Origin: Halorussus salinisoli
GTDB lineage: Archaea; Halobacteriota; Halobacteria; Halobacteriales; Haladaptataceae
Assembly: GCA_005239435.1 (NCBI GenBank)
Contig: SZNP01000004.1
Location: 186,001 to 250,000, forward strand
DNA: 64,000 nt
Direction of reading: 5' to 3'
Numbering within the stretch: position 1 is the first letter of the stretch; each line of letters opens with the position of its first letter. Positions 17,211-26,234 of this stretch are shown here, piece by piece. The translations under genes and the position numbers were made by a program. The notes under the pieces were generated by a model, which was not told the DNA's origin, made no database searches, and saw only the letters and a program-made list of their open reading frames with translations.

Positions 17211-18464
17211 CTACTCAGACGGTTGGATTTCAACCTCAACCTCCACAGAGTTCGGCTCATAGGCGTTCGCGGCATACCCACCCTCGTTCCAAGGGAACTC
17301 GTTATTGTCGAGTGCGTCACGCCAAGCGTCCGGCCTGGAAATTCTCGCTGGCTGTCGGCGGCCCAGCTCGTCAGTCGCCCGCGACAGCAACACGTGCGTC
17401 CCCGGCTCAGCCTCCCACTCGAAACGCCACAGTCGCCATGCACCAGAGTACTCAGGGCCGAATAGCTCCGCGTCATCCCAGGTCTCGCCACCATCGGTTG
17501 ACACCTCCACGCAATCGACCGCGTCGTCACCCGCCCACGCGACACCGCGCACTTCGATCGTACCGTCTGATCGCGGTGTTACGGGCGACTCTCCTGCTGG
17601 AGTGCCAATCACTGACATTACGGTCGCGTCAAACGTGTACGGGTATTCGACTGCACCTTCAAGCTGCTCCCACGTGTCGATTGTTTCAATAGTATCGTTT
17701 GTATCGGGGTCAGTGCCCTTGGGGTGGATGCGATAGGATTTCTGCTGCCAGAACCCGTGCTCGCCTGGCCGGTCGAGTGACCCTTCGACCACCATCGTGT
17801 CCATGACTCTGAGTTCTTCAACCCACTTGACATTGTTGACGCCGTACCAGCCGGGAACGATTAATCGGATGGGATAGCCGTGTTCTCGCGGGAGCTGCTC
17901 GCCGTTCATTTCGTAGGCGAGGAGACAGTCGTTGACCGCCTTTACGAGTGGAATCGACCGCGCGAATACGTCGTCGTCATCCGACGGGTCACCCCCGATC
18001 GCAGTGAGCCATTTCCCGTCAGGCGAGTCCACGCCGTGCGCCCGGAGAATCGAACTGACTGGGGTTCCGGTCCAGAAGGCGGTGGCAGCGGCCTCGAAGC
18101 CCCATTGAACACTTCCCGTCTCGGGTCGGTGCTGGCCGCGCCCGTTGCCTGCACATTCCATCGTATGGGCGACCGCCACCGTCGGATACTCCTCCCTGAT
18201 ATCGGTCATCAGGAGGTCTGCCTCAACCTGCCCGGTAAGAGACACGGTCCATGCGTCGGCGTCGATGTCCGGAATATTGTTCCGGTGACAGACGAAGTGT
18301 TCCTCGATGGGTGTTAACCAATTCGCGAAGGTGCGACGCTGAGCCGCACCGACGACCGTATATTTGTCAGCCTCGTCTCGCGTCTCTGTCACGCCGCCCG
18401 CCCGTGCCTCTACGATCGCGTCGATCTCTTTGTGACGGCTTTCTCGTGGGCGTTCAGTGACCAT
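17211..18464 (-). CDS. Sulfite oxidase-family molybdopterin oxidoreductase
   Basis: ATG 18464 (MVTERPRESR) is used; a start three codons upstream is possible. About 417 residues. The molybdopterin domain occupies roughly residues 50-270, with the Mo-ligand Cys in TMECAGNGRGQ and conserved segments HGYPIRLIVPGWYGVNNVKW and FWTGTPVSSILR. The C-terminal dimerisation domain follows (EVRGVAWAGDD, EVSTDGGETW). No Tat signal is seen, so it is probably cytoplasmic, unlike many bacterial SorA/YedY-type enzymes. Physiological substrate not determinable; sulfite or an organic sulfoxide is possible. No cytochrome partner is adjacent. Confidence 0.87.
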   Translation of the reverse strand: MVTERPRESRHKEIDAIVEARAGGVTETRDEADKYTVVGAAQRRTFANWLTPIEEHFVCHRNNIPDIDADAWTVSLTGQVEADLLMTDIREEYPTVAVAHTMECAGNGRGQHRPETGSVQWGFEAAATAFWTGTPVSSILRAHGVDSPDGKWLTAIGGDPSDDDDVFARSIPLVKAVNDCLLAYEMNGEQLPREHGYPIRLIVPGWYGVNNVKWVEELRVMDTMVVEGSLDRPGEHGFWQQKSYRIHPKGTDPDTNDTIETIDTWEQLEGAVEYPYTFDATVMSVIGTPAGESPVTPRSDGTIEVRGVAWAGDDAVDCVEVSTDGGETWDDAELFGPEYSGAWRLWRFEWEAEPGTHVLLSRATDELGRRQPARISRPDAWRDALDNNEFPWNEGGYAANAYEPNSVEVEVEIQPSE

Positions 18465-18556
18465 AGGTAACAATGTACATGAACGAGACGATAACTATTA
18501 CCCACGGATTGTCCTCTCTATCTTCGGATGTCGTCAGTAAGGCTGGAGTGGTGCAT

Positions 18557-19905
18557 GTGACATCCTCTCGCGCCTAAAGGCGCGGGCCTCCCGAACCGCA
18601 CAAGTGGCGGTTCCCGTCAATTCGGAAGGGTAGGAGTCTCAGGTGTGCGACCGACAGCGCTGGCTCTGCCACGAAGCCGATGCTCGTACCCTGGATGGGG
18701 CTTCGAGGTATCTGGTTGTTTTGTGTCGGTCGGCGCGTGAGCGACATCGTGACGCCATACGACCTGCCGTACCAGACCAAGGCCGCTCTCTGCAACTACG
18801 TCCCGAAACTTCGGAAGACGTACCACGCCAAGGAGTTGGACGACGAACACCCGATACGGCTCACGAACCAAGCCGCGAAGTTCGACCACTCCGGGGAACG
18901 CGAGTCCGAGTTCACGTGGTGGGTTCCCCGTCCCGGTCGGGGAACGAACTTCTGGATTCCACTCCGTATCAACCCTGAACAGGAAGGCCTCTGGCACGAC
19001 CTCGTATCTGAGGACGCGAAGGCGGGCGAGATACGGCTTCAGAAACACCGGAAGAACTGGGTACTGCACGTCACCGTCGAGTACCCGGTCGAAGAACCAG
19101 CGACAGACGGTGACGCCACGCAAATCGGCTTAGACATCGGAGAAACCGCCCTGATAACGGGCTGTGCCCTTAAGGACGGTTCTCCGACTGACCCGTTCGT
19201 GTGTAGCGGAAGCAGAGCGAAGCATCTCCGCAAAGAGATGCACACGACCCTGAAACGCCTCCAAGAGCGCGACGCATCCGAGTGGCGGATTGACGACCGC
19301 TTCTCGCACTACCAGAACGCGCTCACCGACATCGTGGAGAAGGCGTCTCGACAGGCCGTCAAGTACGCCAAACAGTTCGACAACCCGGTGTTGGTGATGG
19401 AGGACTTGACGTACATCCGTGAACGTCTCGACTACGGGAAGTATATGAACCGTCGGCTTCACTCGTGGGCGTTCGCCCGACTGCAAGGGCGCCTCGAGGA
19501 CAAGGCGACGGAAGAAGGCATCCCGGTCAAGTACGATAATCCGGCGTACACGTCTCAGACGTGCCACTCGTGCCACCGTATCGGTCGGCGGGACTCACAG
19601 GCTGAGTTCCGATGTCCGAACGACGACTGCCACGTTTCGACGTTTCAGGCCGACATCAACGCTTCCGCGAATATCGCACGACGGGTTGACCCGTGGGGAG
19701 AGAGCGTCCCGCTTGACAAGGCGGAACGCGATGACTCGCCTCGGGATGGGAGCGGTAGTGACACCGCCACGACTCACCGTGAGAAGAGCGCACCAGCGCA
19801 GATGACGCTCACGGCCTTTCGAGAGTCGGAACCCTCTGCCAGCGACGACTAACTGGTATTCCTCATGCGGGGGAAGCCTCGCCGTTTACGGCGAGGAGGA
19901 TGTCA
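18557..19905 (+). mobile_element. IS1341-type element (tnpB only)
   Basis: The left end is TGACATCCTCTCGCGCCTAA, with a hairpin around GCGCCTAAAGGCGC, and the right end closes with GCCTCGCCGTTTACGGCGAG followed by GAGGATGTCA. The terminal GACATCCTC/GAGGATGTC are inverted. There is no tnpA, so it depends on a transposase in trans. The right-end hairpin after the stop is where TnpB omega-RNA scaffolds normally lie, with the guide read from the flank starting at about 19906. Confidence 0.75.
18680..19852 (+). CDS. tnpB: TnpB RNA-guided endonuclease (IS1341-type transposase-associated)
   Basis: 390 residues from ATG 18680; a GTG at 18737 (VSDIVTPYDLPYQ) may be the functional start because the first 19 residues do not look like the family. 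RuvC-like catalytic residues are present: Asp in QIGLDIGE, Glu in VLVMEDLTYI and Asp in QADINASANIA. The zinc ribbon CHSC...CPNDDC sits between the last two. The N-terminus is shorter than in full TnpB proteins, so a 5' deletion is possible. TnpB cuts DNA at targets specified by an omega-RNA derived from the element's right end. Confidence 0.85.
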   Translation: MLVPWMGLRGIWLFCVGRRVSDIVTPYDLPYQTKAALCNYVPKLRKTYHAKELDDEHPIRLTNQAAKFDHSGERESEFTWWVPRPGRGTNFWIPLRINPEQEGLWHDLVSEDAKAGEIRLQKHRKNWVLHVTVEYPVEEPATDGDATQIGLDIGETALITGCALKDGSPTDPFVCSGSRAKHLRKEMHTTLKRLQERDASEWRIDDRFSHYQNALTDIVEKASRQAVKYAKQFDNPVLVMEDLTYIRERLDYGKYMNRRLHSWAFARLQGRLEDKATEEGIPVKYDNPAYTSQTCHSCHRIGRRDSQAEFRCPNDDCHVSTFQADINASANIARRVDPWGESVPLDKAERDDSPRDGSGSDTATTHREKSAPAQMTLTAFRESEPSASDD

Positions 19906-20859
19906 CTCTGCTGCTGCTTCGATTTGCTGTGTTGCTTCGATGACTTCCTCGTGGGCACCGCCATTTGACGCAACGAGGCCATGACTGTCATGGCCCCAAT
20001 CATTCCCCTGTAAGTCAGTGACTGTCCCGCCAGCCCATTCAACTAGCGCAGCACCTGCAATCGTATCCCACGGATTGAGGTTATCGATGTTGGTGATGGC
20101 AGCTTCGATCTCGCCTGCGGCGACCGCTGCGAGTGCAAGTTGTGTTGAACCGTAGCGTCGAAGATCATTGAACCGTCTGACAACCTCGCTCGTCGCGGTT
20201 GCGAACTGATCTCGACTGTCCATCCCCCACCAGTAGGTTGGTGCAACCATGAACCCGGTTGGATCTGTCCGGTCAGTGACCGAGACTGGTTCGCCGTTCC
20301 GTTGTACTTCGGCAGGGCTGCCCGTATAAATATCGTCACGTTCTGGAACGGCAGTTGCGGCTGCAACAGCCTCCGCATCGTCTATCGCGGCGACACTGGT
20401 ACACCACAACGAATTACCACGGGTGTAATTATACGAACCATCAATGGGATCGACAGTAAATGCAAGTCCAGAACTGGGTACTTCTTTCGTAGCCTCACCG
20501 ACTTTTTCCTCCCCGACGATGGGTGCATCTGGATAGGCTCGTTTGAGTGTATCAATTGCTGTGGCCTGAGCAGTACGATCAGCATCTGTTACGACGGCCG
20601 CTTTTGAACCTTCTTTATACTCAACTTCGAGCCCTGTCCGAAAGAGATTCTCTGCCGCAGCCCCTCCTGTGACGGCTGCTTGTTCAACAACGGGAGTGTA
20701 TGGTGAGGGTTCTGCTTGATCCGAGGGACATGTTTCTGACTTCCCTTCCGATGATTCAGACTTTACGTCTTGTGCGGACACTGAATTAGCGATGCCGATG
20801 CTGGTAACTCCACCCGCGATTCCTCTTAAATACGTTCTTCGCTTGAATGGGTTCACCAT
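19903..20859 (-). CDS. Tat-exported inositol monophosphatase-family protein
   Basis: 318 residues. The N-terminus KRRTYLRGIAGGVTSIG is a Tat signal, followed by an Ala-rich cleavage region (ANSVSAQ). The inositol-phosphatase motifs are all present: GEEK, DPIDGSYNYTRG and NPWDTIAGAALVEWAGG, which bind Mg and phosphate. Family members are normally cytoplasmic sugar-phosphate or bisphosphate phosphatases, so an exported version is unusual. Its stop codon lies exactly at the right end of the TnpB element, so the last residues may have been altered by that insertion. Confidence 0.85.
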   Translation of the reverse strand: MVNPFKRRTYLRGIAGGVTSIGIANSVSAQDVKSESSEGKSETCPSDQAEPSPYTPVVEQAAVTGGAAAENLFRTGLEVEYKEGSKAAVVTDADRTAQATAIDTLKRAYPDAPIVGEEKVGEATKEVPSSGLAFTVDPIDGSYNYTRGNSLWCTSVAAIDDAEAVAAATAVPERDDIYTGSPAEVQRNGEPVSVTDRTDPTGFMVAPTYWWGMDSRDQFATATSEVVRRFNDLRRYGSTQLALAAVAAGEIEAAITNIDNLNPWDTIAGAALVEWAGGTVTDLQGNDWGHDSHGLVASNGGAHEEVIEATQQIEAAAE

Positions 20860-21091
20860 ACAGTGCCATGTTAGACAACCACAATCAATAAAGGTCAGTG
20901 AATTTTAAACAAAATATTCAGATACATGGCTGGTTTGGATAGAGCCGAGCTAAGCACTGATCAGCATCAGAAGGTTCAGTCTCGATTAAAGCGAGCGGCG
21001 AATTTCGTCGTAGACGTGCTGGTACGGAGGACACCCATCTCCTGTATGCAACCTCTATATGCAGCATTTGGGAATTGCCAAGAGGGAGAGC

Positions 21092-21265
21092 GTCCGGCTA
21101 TCGGTGATGAACTCGTCGGAGAGCGTCAGCGGTGGCGGTGCCGGAAATCCGAATGTACTTCTGGGCCGTAGCTAAGTCGCTCCAGCCCATGAGCGCTTGC
21201 AGCGGCACTGGTGCCACTCCCTTGTAGGCGTGGTAGCTGGCTGCGGTGGCCCGCAGACAGTGTGG
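21092..21265 (-). pseudogene. Truncated copy of tyrosine recombinase 3' end
   Basis: Highly similar to 13283-13457 and covers only the C-terminal part of the recombinase (from the HCLRATAASY region to the end). The 5' side is cut where a 37-base transposon-end hairpin begins at 21266. Not expressible as a recombinase. Confidence 0.75.
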
Positions 21266-21302
21266 TTGACATCCTCCCCGCCCTGAAGGGCGAGGATGTC
21301 AA
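21266..21302. mobile_element. Orphan IS1341-type end hairpin
   Basis: A 37-base inverted repeat: TTGACATCCTC at left and GAGGATGTCAA at right, with CCCGCCCTGAAGGGC between, which itself pairs. It matches the terminal sequences of the element at 18557-19905 but has no gene, so it is either a solo end or a miniature element. Confidence 0.65.
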
Positions 21303-21445
21303 AGAGCGTCTGCTGAGGAGCACAACGGATCAGGTGACGAGGTCAGTCGACACGACGATCCTCGTAGCACGTTCGCAATCGAGATGGCACATGATATCTT
21401 GGCAGAGATGCTGTCAACAGAGGCGTCGGAAACCATTCCTACCGT

Positions 21446-22315
21446 TCACTCTGGTTCCGCGACAGTCATGACGGGGACCGGTGCCGAGCGCACGGTCTTT
21501 TCAGCGACACTGCCGAGCAGGATACGATCGGTGCCACGTCTCCCTGTCGTTCCCATACCGACGAGCTGTACGTCGTTCGATTCGATGTAGTCGAGAATCT
21601 CCTCAACAGGCGTTCCGTGTTCGATATGGCGAACAGTATTCGTAACCCCGCGTGACTCGGCTTCCGAGACGACAGTCTCGACAGCGTCGGTCGCGGCCTC
21701 TTCGCTTTCTTTGCCGGAAGTTGTCGACCGGACGTCCAGTCCGAGTGCAGTGTCGTCCACGACAGACAGGACGTGCACGGTTGCATCAAGCGACGCCGCA
21801 AGCTCGACGAGATGATCGGCAGCGTACGTCGCAGCGGTACTCCCATCTGTCGGGATGAGGATGTTCTCGTAGGGGAACTCGAGCGTCTCATCGGGCTGCA
21901 TGCGGACTGTGAGAACGGGAACCGAGGAGAGCCGGATAACCTTCTCGGAGACGCTTCCGATGAGGTACCGCGAGATTCCCTCGCGGCCGTGGGTTGGCAT
22001 CACGACCAGACCCTGGTCGTACCGCTCGGCGTACTCAACGATCGTCGGGGCCGGATTGCCCTGGACGACGTCGGTGTCGTACGAAACCCCGAGTGTGTCC
22101 AGCGTTTTTGCGGCTTCCTCAACGATGTCCTCACCCTCTCGTTCGAGCACATCGACAGTTTGGCCCTCGACAACGGTGACGCTGTCGCGCGTCGTGTCGG
22201 CAACGTAGAGCACCTGAATGGTAGCGTCGGCCCAATGGGCGATCTCGCCGGCGTGATGGAGCACCTCGGCTGCGCCCTCGCTACCGTCATACGGGAGGAG
22301 AATGTTCTCGTACAT
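21446..22315 (-). CDS. Tandem universal stress protein (two UspA domains)
   Basis: ATG 22315 (MYENILLPYDGSEGA) is the family start. About 289 residues with two UspA domains: one starting ILLPYDGSEGA and ending GSVSEKVIRLSSVPVLTV, the second starting ILIPTDGSTAA and ending GSVAEKTVRSAPVPVMTV. Each has the G-x9-G-S/T ATP-binding loop (PTHGREGISRYLIGS, GTTGRRGTDRILLGS). Cytoplasmic stress protein. Monocistronic. Confidence 0.9.
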   Translation of the reverse strand: MYENILLPYDGSEGAAEVLHHAGEIAHWADATIQVLYVADTTRDSVTVVEGQTVDVLEREGEDIVEEAAKTLDTLGVSYDTDVVQGNPAPTIVEYAERYDQGLVVMPTHGREGISRYLIGSVSEKVIRLSSVPVLTVRMQPDETLEFPYENILIPTDGSTAATYAADHLVELAASLDATVHVLSVVDDTALGLDVRSTTSGKESEEAATDAVETVVSEAESRGVTNTVRHIEHGTPVEEILDYIESNDVQLVGMGTTGRRGTDRILLGSVAEKTVRSAPVPVMTVAEPE

Positions 22316-22545
22316 GACTCGATAAGACAAGCTACGTTTGCTGGCCCCCTAATGGTTTTCACCATTCTCTCAAGGTAGTGGCTCCTAACCTCAGGAGACT
22401 GTACTAACAACCGCCGGTCATGCGTCTCCATGTATTGAGAGCCAGTCTCCACTTCAGCACAGAGTCACCGAGAAAATTGTCAGTACGGGATTTCCATAGG
22501 AGCCGAGTTACCTGATCGAAGTCCCGACTGCTGAGACACTTCCGG

Positions 22546-23934
22546 TCAATCGGTTTCGCCTTCGCCGGCCAGCGACTCTTCTTCGACCGGGTCGGTGGTG
22601 TCGCGGTCGACGGTCACCCGGACCTTCTGAATGCGGGTGTTTTCCACCTGTTCGGCTCGCAGGGTCACGTTCTCGTAATCGAACGCCTCACCCTGCTCGA
22701 CGAGGCGACCTGCACGGTTGAAGAGGAACCCCGCGATGGTTTCGAACTCCTCGCCCTCGGGGAGGTCGATGTCGAGGGCCTCGTTGACCTCGTCGATGTT
22801 GACATCGCCGCGGACCAGCACCTCACTGTCGTCGATGAACTCGATCGGGTGTTCCTCGTCACCCACCAGTATCTCGCCGACGATCTCCTCAAGCAGGTCT
22901 TCCATCGTGATGAGGCCCTCGGTGGCGCCGAACTCGTCGATGACGATGACCATCTGCATCCGGTTCTCGCGCATTTCGGTCAGGAGTTCGTCGACGTTCT
23001 TGGACTCTGGGACGTGGAGCGTCGGGTTGACCACGTCCTCCACCTCGAGGTCCGCGAAGGTGCCGTAGTTGGAATCATCCAGGTCACGGATGTCGAAGAT
23101 GCCGATCATGTTGTCCAGCGAGCCCGCGTAAACCGGTAGGCGGGCGTGTCCTGCCTGCATACATTCCTGGATTGCCTTCTCGACGGTCGCGTCTTTGGAG
23201 ATGGCCACCATGTCGAGGCGGGGGGTCATCACCTCCTTGGCGGTGGCGTCGGTGAACCGCAGGGTGCGCTGGAGTATCTGGCGTTCCTCCTCGTCGAGGA
23301 CGCCTTCGCGCTCGCCTGTCTTGATCATGTTCCGGATCTCGTCGCGAGTGACGTACGTCGACTCGATGGCCGAGTTGCCGCCGGTGACCTTGTTTACGAG
23401 TGTTGTCAAGTAATAGAACAGGGTGATGAGCGGCCACAGCACTTTCTCGACGATCTTCAGCCCTCGGGCGACGCGTCGTGCGTGCAATTCGGTGTGCTCG
23501 ACGGCGTAGGACTTGGGTGCGCTCTCCCCAAATATCAGGACCATCGACGTAATACCGAGCGACGAGACGAGTACTGCCGTGCCAGGGTCGAAGTAGAAGC
23601 CGACGAGGGTCGTCGAAATCGAGGACATCGTGATGTTGACCATATTGTTCCCCACGAGGATCGTCACGAGCAAGCGGTGGGGATCGTCTTTGAGGGACTT
23701 GACTGCCCACGCACCCCGCTTGCCCTCCTCGACCATCGCGTCGATCTGGTGGTCCGGCAAGGAGAACAACGCAATCTCCGACGATGAAAAGAACCCTGAT
23801 CCCACGAGCAGCATCAGAATCATGAGGATACCGATCACGGTAACTCCCGTCCGCCCCAGTTCAATCCCGACGACCGGCACAGTATACAGTGTGATACCGG
23901 CCTCAGATGCCGCTGTGAGTACAGATAACACCAT
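22546..23934 (-). CDS. CNNM/CorC-type membrane protein with CBS pair
   Basis: ATG 23934 (MVLSVLTAASEAG) is preferred to a TTG four codons upstream. About 462 residues. A DUF21 membrane domain with four segments covers residues 15-190 (GSGFFSSSEIALFSL is its signature). Two CBS domains follow (VMTPRLDMVAISKDATVEKA, then LHVPESKNVDELLTEM), then the CorC/HlyC C-terminal domain (VRGDVNIDEVNEALDIDLPE). Members are linked to Mg2+/Co2+ transport; the annotation hemolysin is historical. Confidence 0.9.
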   Translation of the reverse strand: MVLSVLTAASEAGITLYTVPVVGIELGRTGVTVIGILMILMLLVGSGFFSSSEIALFSLPDHQIDAMVEEGKRGAWAVKSLKDDPHRLLVTILVGNNMVNITMSSISTTLVGFYFDPGTAVLVSSLGITSMVLIFGESAPKSYAVEHTELHARRVARGLKIVEKVLWPLITLFYYLTTLVNKVTGGNSAIESTYVTRDEIRNMIKTGEREGVLDEEERQILQRTLRFTDATAKEVMTPRLDMVAISKDATVEKAIQECMQAGHARLPVYAGSLDNMIGIFDIRDLDDSNYGTFADLEVEDVVNPTLHVPESKNVDELLTEMRENRMQMVIVIDEFGATEGLITMEDLLEEIVGEILVGDEEHPIEFIDDSEVLVRGDVNIDEVNEALDIDLPEGEEFETIAGFLFNRAGRLVEQGEAFDYENVTLRAEQVENTRIQKVRVTVDRDTTDPVEEESLAGEGETD

Positions 23935-24519
23935 CAATCTCGACAATTACAAGAGTAGAATATTAACCCTTGTGCAACCGGCGTCGGGGTCGCCATAGAA
24001 GTCGACCCCGGCGCGCTTGGCCATCTTCTTGGCCTGGTCGTGGGCGCCCGGCCGGTCGGTCTCGGCCTGGATAGCAGAGTTACGCCGATTAAAATTCGAA
24101 ATTCCGGCTCCATTGGGATCCTCAGAAGCTAATAGAAACCATGCTGACTGCATCCTCTGTATCCAGCACGCTGCTACTGACAGCGGATAGGTAGGTTGGT
24201 CCAAGTCATGCTGAATAGAAGGCGCGAATGCAGCATCGGACCAACCTTCGATTCCAACCGACCCGGGTATCTTTACTGGCGCCCATTTAAATTTAATGAC
24301 GAATCGGTAGGGCGTTTGAAAGACTATCTGGAAAAACAAACCGATTGGAGAACCGACGAATGAGAGGGTGTTCGTTAACCAGTGCTTGGTAATGAATACT
24401 CCAAAAACTCCTCTGCTCGGATCACGATTGCGGTGTTTTTCGCCATGGGCGGCCACACGGGGATTCCACGAGATGAGCCTGGCCAAGGTGATGGGTAGCG
24501 TGTATTGAATCAGTCGGTG
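23935..24519 (-). other. Gene-free interval with remnants and repeat A
   Basis: About 585 bases. The part at 23985-24070 still reads as coding on the minus strand ([20 protein letters not shown]), which I take to be a short gene fragment of unknown origin. Repeat A copy 9 lies at 24209-24235, preceded by its left half (CATCCTCTGTATCCAGCACG near 24150). Confidence 0.4.
24209..24235 (+). repeat. Repeat A copy 9
   Basis: TGCTGAATAGAAGGCGCG followed by AATGCAGCA, a hairpin with imperfect 9-base arms. The left half about 60 bases upstream (CTCTGTATCCAGCAC) is the reverse complement of the core type. Confidence 0.7.
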
Positions 24520-24966
24520 TTACCTGATGACAGTAACCGGAATGGTAGTACGCTCAACCACGTTTCGTGCCACGCTGCCCAAGAACTCAATAGTTCGTTC
24601 CGATCGGCCCCGGTGACCAACGTAGAGCGTTTCGAACTCTCCTTTCTCGGCGTATTCGGGTATTATCTTCGCCGGTTGGCCGTAGAGTAGTTCTCCAGAC
24701 ACGGTTTGCCCCCGCTCCGCTGCAAATTCGATCGCCTCGTCTATGATCGCTCGACCGTGCTCCTCTGCGGCGTCAAGGCTATCGATGACTAGCCGGTCCC
24801 TGCGGTCGGACTCGGATATCGGTTCTCCACCACCAGCGTCATAGATATCCGGTTCGATTGCGTGGATCACCGTGATTGATCCGCCGGTCGCGTTAGCGAT
24901 GTCTGCTGCGTACGCAAGCGCCCGATTGCTCTCTTCTGATCCATCAACGGCGACAAGTAGTTCCAT
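24520..24966 (-). CDS. Universal stress protein (UspA)
   Basis: 148 residues, one UspA domain starting LLVAVDGSEESNRAL and ending ARNVVERTTIPVTVIR. The nucleotide loop is GHRGRSERTIEFLGS. Standard length for a single-domain member. Confidence 0.88.
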   Translation of the reverse strand: MELLVAVDGSEESNRALAYAADIANATGGSITVIHAIEPDIYDAGGGEPISESDRRDRLVIDSLDAAEEHGRAIIDEAIEFAAERGQTVSGELLYGQPAKIIPEYAEKGEFETLYVGHRGRSERTIEFLGSVARNVVERTTIPVTVIR

Positions 24967-25103
24967 ACCAAACCTTTGGCGCCAGACCGGTTAAATCGAC
25001 CGCCCCGTCCGACGACCCGAGCACGGTCTTCTGCCTCTAGAGGCTCAATGGCCATATTACCAAAGCGGAAAGAAAATAGACACATTCGAACAACTCGTCC
25101 GCA

Positions 25104-25505
25104 TTGACATCCTCCTCCGCGTAAACGCGGAAGAATCCCGAGCAGTGGGAGTTTCAGGTGTGCAGTTCACTCACCGGACTACCACACCTTTCGGGCACAG
25201 GAGTCCCACAGCATCGGTGTGGTGGACTGCTGGCGGTGCCAAGCCACCGTTACCCCTACCCTCGACCGTATACGGAGTCCACGTGTTGTTTTTGCCACAG
25301 GGACTCCGGCAGGCGTCGGTGGAGTCGGGGGTATCGTGGTGCTCGCTTTGAGCAGTCAGCACGTGTCGGCACACCCTTCGGGGATGTGACGTTCACCGCC
25401 TGCTCTTTCGGATACTGCCTCGTTGTGGGGGCGGACAGGCCGCCTCCGAAGGACGGTTCGGAATCCGCTCCGTTCCGACCGATTCCTCTTTCAGTATCGG
25501 TTAGT
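25104..25505 (+). mobile_element. IS1341-type left-end remnant
   Basis: TTGACATCCTCCTCCGCG, a hairpin (TCCGCGTAAACGCGGA) and then GTGGGAGTTTCAGGTGTGC closely resemble the left end of the element at 18557. The following 300 bases contain only interrupted frames and no TnpB motif, so this is a decayed or deleted element; its right limit is a guess. Confidence 0.5.
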
Positions 25506-25667
25506 CTGTCAATTAAACGTTAGTGTTGGGAACTCAGGGCAGCGGCTCTGAACGGTGGATTGTTACCCTCAGTGACTGCGCGTATCCACGGCGTAAACGC
25601 CATGGTATGGCGCCTGATCCGCCTATAAGAACGTTTTCTTAGAAAATATGTGGTTGACTCCGCGGGT

Positions 25668-26159
25668 TCACTTGGACGTATCTTCCGTTCCAGCCTCGCT
25701 TTCGGCGTCGGGTTGCGGACCGCCTCCGGTTTGTTTCTCCTGCGACTCGCCCCAGCCACCGGCGTCGGTCACCTCGAACAATTGTCCCCAGTCTTCGTTG
25801 TCTTCACTTTCGGGGAGTTGGTCGCGTAACTGCCAGAAGTCGGACTCCGGTACCGCAGTACTCACGAGATCCATGATAACTCGGGCGTGGTACGCCGCCT
25901 CCGGTCGGTCTATCCCCTCGATCTCGCTAACCCGCGAGAGAAATTCCTGCCAGTCGAATCGCTGACCATGTTCGTGCACAGCGCCCGTCATGTACCACTT
26001 GATCTCCATCGGAAGCGAAGCGGCAAGGTCCTCGGCCGCCCCCTTCGGTATTCGCTGCCCGACCGTCATGAGAGTCGCCCGAATCGCCCGCAGCGTCTCG
26101 GCAGTCCCCGGAAGCTCAAGTCGATGCTGTACTTGCCCTGTAAATTCATCAAAGTTCAT
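25668..26159 (-). CDS. DUF2267 protein
   Basis: 163 residues. The N-terminal 135 residues match DUF2267 (MNFDEFTGQVQHRLEL, ETLRAIRATLMTVGQRIP, AEDLAASLPMEIKWYMTG). The acidic Gly/Glu-rich tail is probably disordered. Function unknown; in haloarchaea such genes often neighbour stress proteins, as here. Confidence 0.85.
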   Translation of the reverse strand: MNFDEFTGQVQHRLELPGTAETLRAIRATLMTVGQRIPKGAAEDLAASLPMEIKWYMTGAVHEHGQRFDWQEFLSRVSEIEGIDRPEAAYHARVIMDLVSTAVPESDFWQLRDQLPESEDNEDWGQLFEVTDAGGWGESQEKQTGGGPQPDAESEAGTEDTSK

Positions 26160-26234
26160 CTGTTCTCCCCCACGATTTTCACGACCTTGGGGAGCATAAA
26201 TCCACCCCGATAGGAAGTTACTCTCGGGAGAACG

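Noticed and set aside
25158-25523. 121-residue open frame in the transposon remnant
   Set aside because: Lies inside the decayed IS1341-type end; no TnpB motif or plausible start signal.
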